The notes: a model not told the origin generated them from the sequence alone. Shown: positions 1 through 8,398, numbered from the stretch's first letter. The stretch is DNA of 35,277 nt from Sphingomonadales bacterium (GCA_027489295.1 JAIYAA010000073.1:1-35277); one strand, 5' to 3'. Translations and numbers: made by a program.

Positions 1-378
1 ACCCGCCCCTTCGCCATTGCCGCCGAGGTGGAAGGCGGCGCCAAGCTTGGTCGCCAACTCGGCTACCCCACCGCGAACATGCGCCTCGGCACCTATCTGC
101 GCCCGGCCTATGGCATCTACGCCGTGCGTGGCCGGCTGCCCGACGGCCGGGTGCTGGACGGCGTCGCCAATTGCGGCATCCGCCCCAGCTTCGATCCGCC
201 GATCGAGCTGCTCGAAAGCTTCTTCTTCGACTTCAGCGGCGACCTGTACGGCCAGCGGCTGGAGATCGAGCTGATCGAATATCTGCGCCCCGAAGCGAAG
301 TTCGACAGCCTAGACGCGCTGACCGCGCAGATGGACCAGGACGCCGCCCGCGCCCGCGCGCTGTTCACCCGGAGCTGA
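1..378 (+). CDS. ribF: Bifunctional riboflavin kinase/FAD synthetase, C-terminal part (5' end outside window)
   Basis: This is the riboflavin kinase half of RibF, which phosphorylates riboflavin to FMN; the FAD synthetase half would lie upstream of the window. The frame is open from base 1 and runs 125 residues to the TGA at 376-378. Visible family marks are the GYPTAN nucleotide/metal-binding motif near residue 20, the VANCGIRPSF stretch matching the usual 'NxGxxPTF', and the ESFFFDFSGDLYG segment matching 'EVHLxDFxGDLYG'. In that segment the Glu is kept, but the usual His is Phe. The C-terminal helix ending in ARALFTRS is of normal length, so the 3' end is intact. The 130 bp that follow hold no gene, only the terminator of the oppositely oriented receptor gene. 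Confidence 0.93.
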   Translation, partial: TRPFAIAAEVEGGAKLGRQLGYPTANMRLGTYLRPAYGIYAVRGRLPDGRVLDGVANCGIRPSFDPPIELLESFFFDFSGDLYGQRLEIELIEYLRPEAKFDSLDALTAQMDQDAARARALFTRS

Positions 379-453
379 CCCACACCCCTTACCGCATGAT
401 CGTGGCGCTTTGCGGCCGGCTTGGCCGGACGATTGCGTCAGCGCGCGCCGCAT

Positions 454-483
454 AAAAAAGGGGCGATCCGAAGACCGCCCCTT
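454..483 (-). terminator. Rho-independent terminator of the TonB receptor gene
   Basis: On the minus strand an 8-bp perfect stem AAGGGGCG/CGCCCCTT closes a 10-nt loop containing TTCG. A run of six T follows directly. It lies about 25 nt beyond the receptor stop codon, so it terminates that gene. From the plus strand it would also face ribF transcripts, but without a U-tract. Confidence 0.85.
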
Positions 484-508
484 CCGCTGTTCTCGCTGAA
501 CGAAGGCC

Positions 509-3496
509 TCAGAACTTGAAGCTGGCGCCCGCGCTGAAGTTGCGGCCGACCAGACCTGCATAGTGCCAGCTGCTCAGATAGTTCGGGTTGCTGGTGTACG
601 CACCGGCCGCGAGCGGCGCATGCGCGTTCAGCAGGTTCTGGACGTTGAGGAAGAAGCGGAACTTGTCGTTCACCTCCACACCCGCGTTCAGATCGACGTA
701 GATGAACGGGCGGACATAGCACTGGTTCGCGCCGCTCTGGCCCGGCGACAGCGAATTCTTGCACGACAGGTCGATCACGCCGTTGACCGGGGTGATCTCG
801 TCCGCCGCGACCTGCTTGATGCGGCCGACATAATAGGTCGTCGCAGTCAGCGAGTATTTGCCGACCTCCAGCGTGTTCTGCCAGTTGCCGCGGATTCGCG
901 GGGTACCCCCGCCCGAAGACAGCTCGTACGGCCCAAGCGTACCGGCATACTTCTGCACGACGCCCGCCGGGGTGACGAGATCGAGGCGGAACACGTCGGT
1001 CACGTCCAGGCGGCTGATGAAGCGGACATCGTCGGTGACCGGCACGTTCGCCGAGACCTGGAAGTCGAGGCCCGAGCTCACCTGATAGTTCGCGTTCACG
1101 AACGGCACGTTGAGCACCAGCAGGCGCGGCAGCGCACCCGGGTTGGACGGATCAGGCGCGTCGATCACGTTGCACGAATAGCCGGCGCCCACCGCGGCCA
1201 GCGCGGTGCAGCCATCGGTCGAGTTGGTCTTGCTGTAATAGGCCGCAATCGCCTCGGCGCGCAGCGGACCGCTGACGATGAGGTTCGACTTCTTGATGTT
1301 GTAATAGTCGACCGAGAAGTTCAGCCACTTGGTCGGGCGGAAGATCGTGCCCAGCGTGACGCTGCGCGACACTTCCGGCGCGACATTCGGGTTGCCCTGT
1401 GCGCCGCTGCCGATGTTGTAGCTGGTGGTGTAGGCGCTGTTGCCCGGGTGGGCGGCGACGAAGCTTGCCGGCGGCGTGAACGACGAGAAGCCGGCATAGC
1501 TGGAACCCGGGTTGCTTTCCGCGAAAGTCGGCGCACGGAAGCCTTCCGAATAGGTCGCGCGGAACGCGATCTGGTCGACCGGCGTGAACTTCAGCGCCAC
1601 CTTCGGCGAGAAGTGGTTGTAGCCTTCCGAATAATGGTCGTAGCGGCCCGAAACGTTGACGTTCAGCGTCGTGAGCAGCGGCGCATTGATTTCGAAGAAG
1701 GCGGCGCTGACGGTGTGGCGGCCGGTCGCCGACGAGGTGTTCAGGCCGTAGAAGGCGAGGCTCGAATTCTGGTTGCGATTGAGCAGCGTCTCGCGACGCA
1801 GCTGGCCACCGATCGCCAGGTTGAGATCGCCGCCGGGCAGCGGCAGCAGCGCCTTGGTGATCGAGGCGTCGAGCGCGGCCGTCGTCGAATAGGACTTGGT
1901 CGTCACGTTCGGCGAGATCTGGTTGCGCACCGCCGCGGTGTTCTGTTCCGGGTTCACGAAGTTGTACGAACCCGTGTTGACCGCGTTCAGCAGGCCCTGG
2001 ATGTTGATGAAGCCGTGCTGAGTGACGCCGAAATCGTCGCGCGCATAGACGCCCTCGACGCGGAAGCCGAAGCCATCGCCAAAGGTGCCCGTTGCGCCCG
2101 CCGTGGTACGATAGACATTGACGTAGCGATCGCTGCCGCCGGGGATGTCGCCAAACAGATAGTAGATGCGCGCCGCACCCTGGCTCGGGGTGGCCGCATT
2201 CGCTGCCGCATAGGGGTTGTTCGGGTTGAGGCGACGATCGGCCGCCGTGGCGCAGTTGATGCCCGCCGAGCAGACATAGACCGGCAGCACGATGCCCGGA
2301 TTGCTCGATGCGATCGCCGGCGAGCCACCGAACGGCTGCGTTGCACGGATCGCCGAGGGGGCGGACGTGATGCTGACTTCCGAACGCGAGAAGCTGCCGG
2401 TGGCATAGGCTTCGATCTGGTCGTTCAGGCGAACGCTCAGGCGGCCGGTGCCCGAATAGCGCTGCTGCTTCGGCTGGATGATGTTGTATTCATCGGCCAG
2501 ATTGTGCTTGCAGCCAGTGCCCTGCGCGGCGCCGGTGGTCACCGTGAAGGTGCCATAGGGGCAGGCATTGGGGTTGAGCAGCTGGTACTGATTGGTCAGC
2601 GGGGTGCCGACCTGGCCCGCCAGCGGGTTGTTGAGGTCGCTCTGCGTGACGCGGGTGACGACCGCCTGCGGATTCGCGGTGGTGAGCGAATCGTCGTTGC
2701 GGTTGCGGTCGGTCAGGCCGCTCGGCGTCAGGTCGAGCGTGTTGAACGGATAGCCACGCGAGTTGTTGGTGATGTAGCCGTCATAAGTGTATTCACCATT
2801 GACGTAGAAGTTCCAGCCCTTCGCCTGATAGTCCCCGAAGCCGGCAGTCGCGGTGGCACGATAGTGCGAGCCGTCGCCCTTGCCGGTGGTGCCGCCCTGC
2901 ACCGAGCCTTCGAGGCCGGTAAAGTGCTTCTTGGTGATCAGGTTGACCACGCCGCCGATCGCGTCCGCGCCGTACAGCGACGACGCGCCGTCCTTGAGCA
3001 CGTCGACCTTCTCGATGATGCTGAACGGAATCGAGTTCAGGTCGACATACGCGTTGTGGCCGTCATCGTTCAGCGGGAAGTTGGCCGACCGCAAGCCGTC
3101 GATCAGCACGACGGTCGACGACACGCCGAGGCCGCGCAGCGACACCGCCGCACCGCCCGCCGAGAAGCCGTTGCGGAAGCCGGTGGAGATCGAGCCCGCG
3201 CTGTCCGCGGAAACCGAACGGATCGCGTCGTTCACCGTAGTGATGTTGGCACGCTGCAGCGTTTCCGTGGTCAGCGTGGTCAGCGGCGAACTCGAGGTCG
3301 CGTTCGCATCGCGGAACAGCGTGCCGGTAACGACGATCTCGCCGCCCGCGGCCTGGTCGGTCGCGCCCTGCTCCTGGGTGGTCTGGGCGGGCGGTGTCGT
3401 GGTTTGCGCCATCGCCGGCATCGCGAAGGCGCTGATCAGCGCTGCCGCCGAAATCCCGCAGCGGAGCGACAACGCCGTCGAACGTACAATCTTCAC
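509..3496 (-). CDS. TonB-dependent outer-membrane receptor
   Basis: This is a large ligand-gated outer-membrane transporter energised by TonB-ExbBD. The substrate cannot be read from the sequence. The 995-residue protein has a signal peptide ending at AMPAMAQ (about residue 30), a low-complexity linker, a TonB-box-like EIVVTGT (about 53-59), and a plug domain (about 65-190) with LIDGLR, DVLKDGASSLYGADAIGGVVNLIT. A long beta-barrel then ends in Phe (SAGASFKF), as expected for BamA-dependent assembly. Several closely spaced Cys pairs in the barrel half suggest disulfide-bridged extracellular loops. The start is GTG (3494-3496), with AGGGGAAA about 8 nt upstream. It is transcribed alone, has its own terminator, and is preceded by a 212-bp AT-richer gap. 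No FecR/sigma pair or SusD is adjacent, so it is not a classical signalling locus. Confidence 0.93.
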   Translation of the reverse strand: MKIVRSTALSLRCGISAAALISAFAMPAMAQTTTPPAQTTQEQGATDQAAGGEIVVTGTLFRDANATSSSPLTTLTTETLQRANITTVNDAIRSVSADSAGSISTGFRNGFSAGGAAVSLRGLGVSSTVVLIDGLRSANFPLNDDGHNAYVDLNSIPFSIIEKVDVLKDGASSLYGADAIGGVVNLITKKHFTGLEGSVQGGTTGKGDGSHYRATATAGFGDYQAKGWNFYVNGEYTYDGYITNNSRGYPFNTLDLTPSGLTDRNRNDDSLTTANPQAVVTRVTQSDLNNPLAGQVGTPLTNQYQLLNPNACPYGTFTVTTGAAQGTGCKHNLADEYNIIQPKQQRYSGTGRLSVRLNDQIEAYATGSFSRSEVSITSAPSAIRATQPFGGSPAIASSNPGIVLPVYVCSAGINCATAADRRLNPNNPYAAANAATPSQGAARIYYLFGDIPGGSDRYVNVYRTTAGATGTFGDGFGFRVEGVYARDDFGVTQHGFINIQGLLNAVNTGSYNFVNPEQNTAAVRNQISPNVTTKSYSTTAALDASITKALLPLPGGDLNLAIGGQLRRETLLNRNQNSSLAFYGLNTSSATGRHTVSAAFFEINAPLLTTLNVNVSGRYDHYSEGYNHFSPKVALKFTPVDQIAFRATYSEGFRAPTFAESNPGSSYAGFSSFTPPASFVAAHPGNSAYTTSYNIGSGAQGNPNVAPEVSRSVTLGTIFRPTKWLNFSVDYYNIKKSNLIVSGPLRAEAIAAYYSKTNSTDGCTALAAVGAGYSCNVIDAPDPSNPGALPRLLVLNVPFVNANYQVSSGLDFQVSANVPVTDDVRFISRLDVTDVFRLDLVTPAGVVQKYAGTLGPYELSSGGGTPRIRGNWQNTLEVGKYSLTATTYYVGRIKQVAADEITPVNGVIDLSCKNSLSPGQSGANQCYVRPFIYVDLNAGVEVNDKFRFFLNVQNLLNAHAPLAAGAYTSNPNYLSSWHYAGLVGRNFSAGASFKF

Positions 3497-3708
3497 TAGA
3501 ATTTCCCCTTTTTCGGGGGCTTACGAGTCTGCAAGACCCACCCCTCCTGCCTTTGATGGAGAGGGAAATCGCAAGTTTATAATAAAGAGTAAACCGATTG
3601 TTACGCCAGATGTCGCAAAGATTACGAAACGTGGCACTTTCGCAACACTGCGGTCCAAGCCGTTAGAAAGTAGCGATCAATCGATGGAACCATCCCCGCC
3701 CGAGTATT
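3497..3708 (-). promoter_or_regulatory. AT-richer upstream region of the TonB receptor
   Basis: This 212-bp gap between the CinA-like stop and the receptor start has lower G+C than its surroundings, including a TTTATTATAAACTTG stretch (minus strand, about 3571-3585) that could hold a -10 element. No operator could be assigned with confidence. A purine-rich Shine-Dalgarno sequence sits next to the GTG start. Confidence 0.4.
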
Positions 3709-4464
3709 TCAAATGCCTCCGTCGACGGCCTCAAACCCACGCGCTTCCAGTTCCTCTGCAAGCACCGCGATGCACCGATCGACGACCACCGGATCGGTTG
3801 CCCGGACCACGAAGTTCGCGCCCACGCGTCCCTCGCGGAAGAAGGGATAGCTGCCGATCGAGACGCCGTCGTGCGCCCGTTCGGTGTCGCCCAGCAGGTC
3901 CGCGATCTCGCTTTCGGCGACCCAGCAGCCCAGCGTACGCGAAAGCACCGGCAGGCCGCCTTCCAGCGTGCCGGTCAGCGCTTCGAGCATGCCCGCGGCG
4001 ATATGCGGCACGCCGGCCAGGATGAACACGTTGCCCCAGCGGATCCCCGGCGCGCCGGACATGCGGTTGACGATCAGTTCGGCCCCTTCCGGTACCCGCG
4101 CCATGCGCAGCCGGGCCTCGGTCAGCCCGCCCTTGCTCGCATAATAGGCCTCCAGCGCGGCGCGGGCTTCCGGATGCACCACCACCGGCACCTCCAGCGC
4201 CGCGGCGATCGCGTCGACGGTGATGTCGTCGTGCGTCGGACCGATGCCGCCAGTGGTGAACAGATAGTCGTTGCGGGCGCGCAGCGTGTTTACCGCCTCG
4301 ACGATCGCCGCCTGCTGGTCGGGTACCACCCGCACCTCGGCCAGCCTTATGCCCTGGGCATTCAGCCAGGTGGCGAGTTGCGCGATGTTCTTGTCCTGGG
4401 TTCGGCCGGAAAGAATCTCGTCCCCGATCACCACAAGCGCCGCGGTCCAGATGCGGGCGGACAT
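3709..4464 (-). CDS. CinA-like molybdopterin-binding domain protein (competence/damage-inducible protein A family)
   Basis: The 251-residue protein consists of a MoCF-biosynthesis (MoaB/Mog) fold followed by the short C-terminal extension typical of stand-alone CinA N-domains. Diagnostic motifs are GDEILSGRTQDKN (14-26) and TTGGIGPTHDD (70-80). Family members in this half of CinA have ADP-ribose/CoA-type pyrophosphatase activity in some species. The pncC amidase half of full CinA is absent, so nicotinamide-nucleotide deamidation is not expected here. The ATG (4462-4464) overlaps the TGA of the upstream GFA-like gene by one base (TGATG), so the two are translationally coupled. The exact reaction in this organism is not known. 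Confidence 0.85.
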   Translation of the reverse strand: MSARIWTAALVVIGDEILSGRTQDKNIAQLATWLNAQGIRLAEVRVVPDQQAAIVEAVNTLRARNDYLFTTGGIGPTHDDITVDAIAAALEVPVVVHPEARAALEAYYASKGGLTEARLRMARVPEGAELIVNRMSGAPGIRWGNVFILAGVPHIAAGMLEALTGTLEGGLPVLSRTLGCWVAESEIADLLGDTERAHDGVSIGSYPFFREGRVGANFVVRATDPVVVDRCIAVLAEELEARGFEAVDGGI

Positions 4465-4964
4465 CAGGCGGTGGCCTTTGCGCGTTCGGCGAGCGCCCGC
4501 AGACGGGCCATGCGCTCGGGCGGCAGCAGTTCCGACGGGTTATAGCCTTGGTCGAACTGCGGGATGCCTTCGGGCAGCGTCACCCAGGGCAGGCGGTCGA
4601 CCGTGTAGATCGCGGCATCGGGACGGACGCGGCCGGGATCGTCGAGCGTCGTGACGCGCACCCCCGCGCCGAGCCGGCCGATGCGGGGGTAGAAGCTCCA
4701 CAGGGCCGTGCCGCAGGCGGCGCAGCGCACGATCTCGTGCTGGCCGCCCGACCCCGTCGTCACGACATGGTGCACCGTTTCGCCGGAAAGCAGCTCCAGA
4801 TGCTCGCTTTCGACGAACAGGTTGATGACGCTGGTCGATCCGGTCTGGCGCTGGCACCGCGTGCAGTAGCAATTATTGACGAAGATCGGGTCCGCCCCCA
4901 CGCGATACCGAACCGCGCCACAGGCACATGCGCCACCCATCGAGTCCGCGTGCGATTCCTGCAT
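4464..4964 (-). CDS. GFA-family (DUF636) zinc-binding protein
   Basis: The protein has a glutathione-dependent-formaldehyde-activating (GFA) fold. Despite the name, most members have no proven reaction. From the chosen start it has 166 residues, with the expected zinc cysteines: C13 and C15 (CACGAVRY), C32/C34/C37 (CYCTRC) and C81/C84 (CAACG). An in-frame upstream start at 5018 exists, but it would run into the divergent map gene. The ATG at 4964 has AAGGA six bases before it, so I prefer that one. It is the first gene of a two-gene operon with the CinA-like gene and is divergent from map across 56 bp. Confidence 0.85.
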   Translation of the reverse strand: MQESHADSMGGACACGAVRYRVGADPIFVNNCYCTRCQRQTGSTSVINLFVESEHLELLSGETVHHVVTTGSGGQHEIVRCAACGTALWSFYPRIGRLGAGVRVTTLDDPGRVRPDAAIYTVDRLPWVTLPEGIPQFDQGYNPSELLPPERMARLRALAERAKATA

Positions 4965-5020
4965 TCCCAATCCTTCCAATGCCCCTCGCCCTTTGCGCCC
5001 GAGGCTCCTATATCGCAAGC

Positions 5021-5845
5021 ATGACCGAATATGTGAACGTGACGGCGGACATGCCGCAGGCGCGCAGCCATGCCATCAAGCTGCATGGCCCGGAAGGCTT
5101 CGAAGGCATGCGCAAGGCCGGCCGCCTCGCTGCCGAGATTCTCGACGCGCTGGTGCCGCACGTCGTCCCGGGCGTGACGACGCAGGAGCTGGACGACATC
5201 GTCCGCGCGATGACCGTTGCCGCCGGCGCGGTGCCCGCCACACTCGGCTATCGCGGATACACCCATAGCTGCTGCATCTCGATCAATCACGTCGTCTGCC
5301 ACGGCATCCCGGCCGATCGTCCGCTCAAGGACGGCGACATCGTCAATATCGACGTCACCCCGCTGCTCGGCGGCTGGCACGGCGATACCAGCCGCATGTA
5401 TCTGGTCGGTGACGTGCCGATCAAGGCGCGCCGGCTGGTCGACGTGACCTATGAGTGCCTGATGCTGGGCATCGAGCAGGCCAAGCCCGGCAACCATCTG
5501 GGCGACATCAGCCATGCCATCCAGCGTCATGCCGAGAAGCATCGCTACGGCGTGGTCCGCGATTTCTGCGGGCACGGCCTGGGCCAGGTGTTCCACGACG
5601 CGCCCGAGGTCGTGCATGTCGGCCGTCCCGGCACCGGGCCCGAGCTGCGGCCGGGCATGTTCTTCACGATCGAACCGATGATCAACATCGGCCGCCCGGA
5701 CGTGAAGCTGCTCGACGACGGCTGGACGGCGGTGACGCGCGACCGTTCGCTCTCCGCGCAGTTCGAGCATTCGATCGGGATCACCGAAACGGGCTGCGAG
5801 ATCTTCACGACCAGCCCCAAGGGCCTGCACCAGCCGCCCTATTGA
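5021..5845 (+). CDS. map: Type I methionine aminopeptidase
   Basis: This cytosolic enzyme removes the initiator Met from nascent proteins. In the 274-residue product all five dimetal ligands are present: D111 and D122 (NIDVTPLLGGWHGD), H185 (GHGLGQ), E218 (FTIEPM) and E249 (QFEHSIGI). The substrate-contacting His residues H94 (CISINHVVCHG) and H192 are also present. The length and the lack of an N-terminal zinc-finger extension fit bacterial type Ia. The start ATG at 5021 gives the conserved N-terminus; only a weak GAGG lies about 15 nt upstream. An earlier in-frame ATG at 4928 would overlap the divergent gene and has no similarity to the family. Confidence 0.96.
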   Translation: MTEYVNVTADMPQARSHAIKLHGPEGFEGMRKAGRLAAEILDALVPHVVPGVTTQELDDIVRAMTVAAGAVPATLGYRGYTHSCCISINHVVCHGIPADRPLKDGDIVNIDVTPLLGGWHGDTSRMYLVGDVPIKARRLVDVTYECLMLGIEQAKPGNHLGDISHAIQRHAEKHRYGVVRDFCGHGLGQVFHDAPEVVHVGRPGTGPELRPGMFFTIEPMINIGRPDVKLLDDGWTAVTRDRSLSAQFEHSIGITETGCEIFTTSPKGLHQPPY

Positions 5846-5883
5846 GGGCCTGCGCGCCTGAACTTTCCAGACGTCTTCTGCCC

Positions 5884-5922
5884 TGCGGGAGGGGCTCCGC
5901 AACAATCTTGCGCCCTCCCGCA
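5884..5922 (+). terminator. Hairpin after map (probable terminator without U-tract)
   Basis: A perfect 10-bp inverted repeat TGCGGGAGGG / CCCTCCCGCA encloses a 19-nt loop and starts about 40 nt beyond the map stop. No T-run follows, so it may be a weak or Rho-assisted terminator, or a 3'-end stabiliser. Confidence 0.5.
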
Positions 5923-5940
5923 ACTTCCGCTATCCGGCGC

Positions 5941-6055
5941 CCAGCATCAAGAGTCGGGCCGACGCCCGGCACCAACCTGCCCCGTGCAAGGTGGTGCCTC
6001 CATGCCAATGGAGGGATGTGGCCGAACCCGGCAACACGGTGTCCACGCCACATTT
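5941..6055 (+). promoter_or_regulatory. Highly structured 5' leader of the aldolase gene; SAM-I-clan-like riboswitch candidate
   Basis: Seen directly, in order: a short pairing GCATC (5944-5948) with GATGT (6015-6019); AAGAG (5949-5953); a GGGC-CGAC-GCCC hairpin (5956-5967); a GGCACCA..CCT / AGG..TGGTGCC stem (5968-5998); a CCAT-GCCA-ATGG hairpin (6000-6011); and a separate stem ATGTGGC/GCCACAT (6016-6022 with 6047-6053) containing two small inner hairpins. The order P1-AAGAG-P2-P3-P4-P1' and the GCCCGGCACC..GGTGCC strings resemble the SAM-I aptamer clan. However, the P2 region is short and the usual GAGGGA and pseudoknot loop are not where expected. The last stem shares ATGT with the closing helix, so the two folds exclude each other. 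The leader ends about 50 nt before a GTG start with a good Shine-Dalgarno sequence. Confidence 0.5.
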
Positions 6056-6103
6056 CCGGTCGTCTATCCGCCTCCTGCGCAACAGCAAGAAGGCCAGTAG
6101 AGC

Positions 6104-7156
6104 GTGACGACCGAAGCCCAGCAATTCGCCAGCGACAATTATGCCGGAATCTGCCCCGAAGCCTGGGCAGCGATGGAAGCCGCCAATCGCGGCCATGCGC
6201 CCGCCTATGGGGACGACCCCTGGACGCACACCGCAGCGGACGCCTTCCGCACGCTGTTCGAAACCGATTGCGAGGTGTTCTTCGCGTTCAACGGCACCGC
6301 GGCCAATTCGCTGGCGCTGGCGGCCCTCTGCCAGTCGTACCACAGCGTGATCTGCTCGGCAGCCGCGCATGTCGAGACCGATGAATGCGGCGCGCCCGAA
6401 TTCTTCTCGAACGGATCCAAGCTGCTCGTCGCGCAGAGCGCCGACGGCAAGCTGACGCCCGAAGCGGTGCGCGCGGTGGCGACCAGCCGCTCCGACATTC
6501 ACTTCCCCAAGCCGCGCGTCGTCACGATCACCCAGCCGACCGAGACCGGTCAGGTCTACACCATCGCGGAAGTACAGGCGCTCTCCGCCGTCTGCCGCGA
6601 ACTGGGCCTGAAACTGCACATGGACGGCGCCCGCTTCGCCCATGCGGTGGCGACGCTCGGTTGCGGTCCCGCCGACATCACCTGGCGCGCCGGCGTCGAC
6701 GTGCTCTGCTTCGGCGGCACCAAGAACGGCATGGCGGTGGGCGAGGCCGTGCTGTTCTTCGATCGCGCGCTGGCGCAGGATTTTGATTACCGCTGCAAGC
6801 AGGCCGGGCAGCTCGCCTCGAAGATGCGATTCCTCGCGGCGCCGTGGGTGGGGATGCTGGAGAATGGCGCTTGGCTGCGCAACGCACGCCACGCCAATGG
6901 CTGCGCGCAGCGGCTGGCGGACCAGATCGACGGACTGCCCGGCATCGAGCTGATGTTCCCGGTAGAGGCAAACGGCGTGTTCGTCCGCGCACCCGAGCCG
7001 GTGCTGGAGGGGCTGCGCGCGCGGGGCTGGCGCTTCTACACGTTCATCGGCGGCGGTGCGCGGTTCATGTTCGCCTGGGATGCTGATCCAGCGCGGGTGG
7101 ATCAGCTGGCCGCGGATATCCGCGCGGCAAGCGGCAACACGGCGCTGGCGGCCTGA
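6104..7156 (+). CDS. Threonine aldolase-family / beta-eliminating lyase PLP enzyme
   Basis: This is a fold-type I PLP enzyme of the low-specificity L-threonine aldolase family (Beta_elim_lyase), which typically cleaves threonine or allo-threonine to glycine and acetaldehyde. In the 350-residue protein the PLP lysine is K207 in CFGGTKNG. HMDGARF (172-178) supplies the Asp that pairs with the pyridine nitrogen, and NGTAANSLAL (63-72) lies at the phosphate-binding site. The start is GTG at 6104, with AAGAAGG 10 nt upstream. The gene is alone, behind a structured leader that suggests control by a metabolite. Other members of the fold (e.g. phenylserine aldolase) cannot be excluded. The substrate is inferred. 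Confidence 0.88.
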   Translation: MTTEAQQFASDNYAGICPEAWAAMEAANRGHAPAYGDDPWTHTAADAFRTLFETDCEVFFAFNGTAANSLALAALCQSYHSVICSAAAHVETDECGAPEFFSNGSKLLVAQSADGKLTPEAVRAVATSRSDIHFPKPRVVTITQPTETGQVYTIAEVQALSAVCRELGLKLHMDGARFAHAVATLGCGPADITWRAGVDVLCFGGTKNGMAVGEAVLFFDRALAQDFDYRCKQAGQLASKMRFLAAPWVGMLENGAWLRNARHANGCAQRLADQIDGLPGIELMFPVEANGVFVRAPEPVLEGLRARGWRFYTFIGGGARFMFAWDADPARVDQLAADIRAASGNTALAA

Positions 7157-7164
7157 GACATTGC

Positions 7165-7189
7165 TCCCCCGGAGCACCGCTCCGGGGGA
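7165..7189. terminator. Bidirectional hairpin between convergent genes
   Basis: An 11-bp perfect stem TCCCCCGGAGC / GCTCCGGGGGA with a 3-nt ACC loop lies between the aldolase stop (7156) and the fpr stop (7198). No long T-run occurs on either side, only four A on the plus 3' side. It is a probable shared transcription end. Confidence 0.6.
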
Positions 7190-7197
7190 AAATGGGG

Positions 7198-8013
7198 TCA
7201 GCCGACGAACGCGCGCTCGATCACGAAGTCGCCGGGGGCGTTGTTCGAGCCTTCCTTGAATCCCTTGCCTTCGAGCAGCGTGGCGAAATCGCGGATCATG
7301 TCCATCGATCCGCACAGCATCACGCGGTCCGTCTCCGGGTGCAGCACCGGATCGCCGGGCACGCCTTCGAACAGCTTGCCATTCTCGATCAGCGTACCGA
7401 TCCGGTCGCTGGTGTGGAACGGCTCGCGGGTCACGGTCGGCACATAGTGGAACTGGGCGGCGGCCTGCTCGCCGATCAACGGATCCTCGGCCAACTTGGC
7501 GGTCAGCTCGTCATGATAGGCAAGGTCGCTCACCCGGCGCACGCTGTGCACCGCGATCACCTGCTCGAACCGCTCGTAGATCTCGGGGTCGCGCGCAACG
7601 CTGAGGAACGGCGCGAGACCGGTGCCGGTCGACAGCATGAACAGCCGGCGGCCCGGCAACAGCGCGTCGGCGACCAGCGTCCCGGTCGACTTCTTGCCGA
7701 GATAGATGTCGTCGCCGGCCACGATCTTCTGCAGCTTCGAAGTCAGCGGACCGTCCTGCACCTTGATCGAGAGGAATTCGAGTTCCTCTGCCCAGGACGG
7801 GCTGGCGACCGAATAGGCGCGCATCAGCGGCTTGTCGTTCTCGCCCTGCAGGCCGATCATGACGAACTCGCCCGAGCGGAAGCGGAAGCTGGCGGGCCGC
7901 TCGATCGCGAAGCTGAACAGATGCTCGTTCCAGTGGCGCACCCAAAGCACCTTGGCGGTGGCGAAGGCGGGATGCTCGGGGAGCAGCGCAGGCGCGCGCG
8001 TGTCGACGGTCAT
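7198..8013 (-). CDS. fpr: Ferredoxin/flavodoxin-NADP+ reductase
   Basis: This FAD enzyme moves electrons between NADPH and ferredoxin or flavodoxin and is often linked to oxidative stress. The 271-residue form shows the FAD-binding RAYSVAS (65-71), GxKSTGTLV and STGTGLAPFLS (NADP site), and LCGSMDMI. The C-terminus is FVIERAFVG, the extended tail with an aromatic near the end seen in bacterial subclass-I Fpr. The chosen ATG (8013) has GAGGA about 10 nt upstream. An upstream in-frame ATG at 8085, also with a GAGGG nearby, would add 24 Pro/Arg-rich residues not typical of the family. It is convergent with the aldolase gene. Confidence 0.92.
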   Translation of the reverse strand: MTVDTRAPALLPEHPAFATAKVLWVRHWNEHLFSFAIERPASFRFRSGEFVMIGLQGENDKPLMRAYSVASPSWAEELEFLSIKVQDGPLTSKLQKIVAGDDIYLGKKSTGTLVADALLPGRRLFMLSTGTGLAPFLSVARDPEIYERFEQVIAVHSVRRVSDLAYHDELTAKLAEDPLIGEQAAAQFHYVPTVTREPFHTSDRIGTLIENGKLFEGVPGDPVLHPETDRVMLCGSMDMIRDFATLLEGKGFKEGSNNAPGDFVIERAFVG

Positions 8014-8143
8014 GAAAAGCGGGTCCTCGTTCGTAACGCTCTGACCCTCCGCCGGCCGCGCGGGGCGCGAAGGGTCTGCAAACATGAAGGCGGCCCTCTG
8101 CCACCAGAAGACCGCGACGTCCAGAAAGTAGCGCTACGGCAGG

Positions 8144-8398
8144 CTAAACCCTGTCCTCGATGGGGACGCCGGCCTCCCAGTGGCGGAGCAGCGCCGCCGC
8201 GCCCTCCGCGTCGAGGATGCCGTGCGCGGTTTCGATCCAGCATCGCGCCCGCCGCTCGGCCGGCACGGCGCACAAGGCATGGACCATCAAGACCAGCGAC
8301 CCGTGCGCCACGGACCGGACGCTTTCGCCGGTGGGCGCGGCCGCGTCCTCGACCCGATGCCGCAACTCGGCAGGCGCATCCATCGGCAGCGGCTGCAT
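8144..8398 (-). CDS. Small hypothetical protein (84 aa)
   Basis: I do not recognise a family. The 84-residue product is soluble and Ala/Arg-rich, with three Cys/Trp-containing segments and no signal peptide or membrane span. The case for coding rests on a clear Shine-Dalgarno sequence (AGGGA about 9 nt before the ATG), strongly G/C-biased third codon positions, and its position. It begins a minus-strand pair with fpr (130 bp apart) and is divergent from the chemoreceptor-like gene. Overlapping plus-strand frames lack ribosome sites and are less convincing. Confidence 0.6.
   Translation of the reverse strand: MQPLPMDAPAELRHRVEDAAAPTGESVRSVAHGSLVLMVHALCAVPAERRARCWIETAHGILDAEGAAALLRHWEAGVPIEDRV

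Noticed and set aside
563..3499. Very long plus-strand frame opposite the TonB receptor
   Set aside because: Arg/Ala/Val-rich shadow of a clear receptor gene. No ribosome site or recognisable domain; such mirror frames are expected at this G+C.
6016..6053. tRNA-like look of the complementary strand (7-bp end stem, GGGTTCGG)
   Set aside because: Only 24 nt lie between the stem halves; far too short for a tRNA and no anticodon arm.
6068..6085. CCGCCTCCTGCGCAAC stretch similar to the 3' half of a ZTP riboswitch
   Set aside because: The 5' half (GGGTCGTGACTGGC-like) is missing and the following aldolase is not a usual ZTP target.
7198..8085. Longer fpr start at 8085
   Set aside because: It adds a Pro/Arg-rich stretch unlike the family, while the ATG at 8013 has a good ribosome site. 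Not fully excluded.
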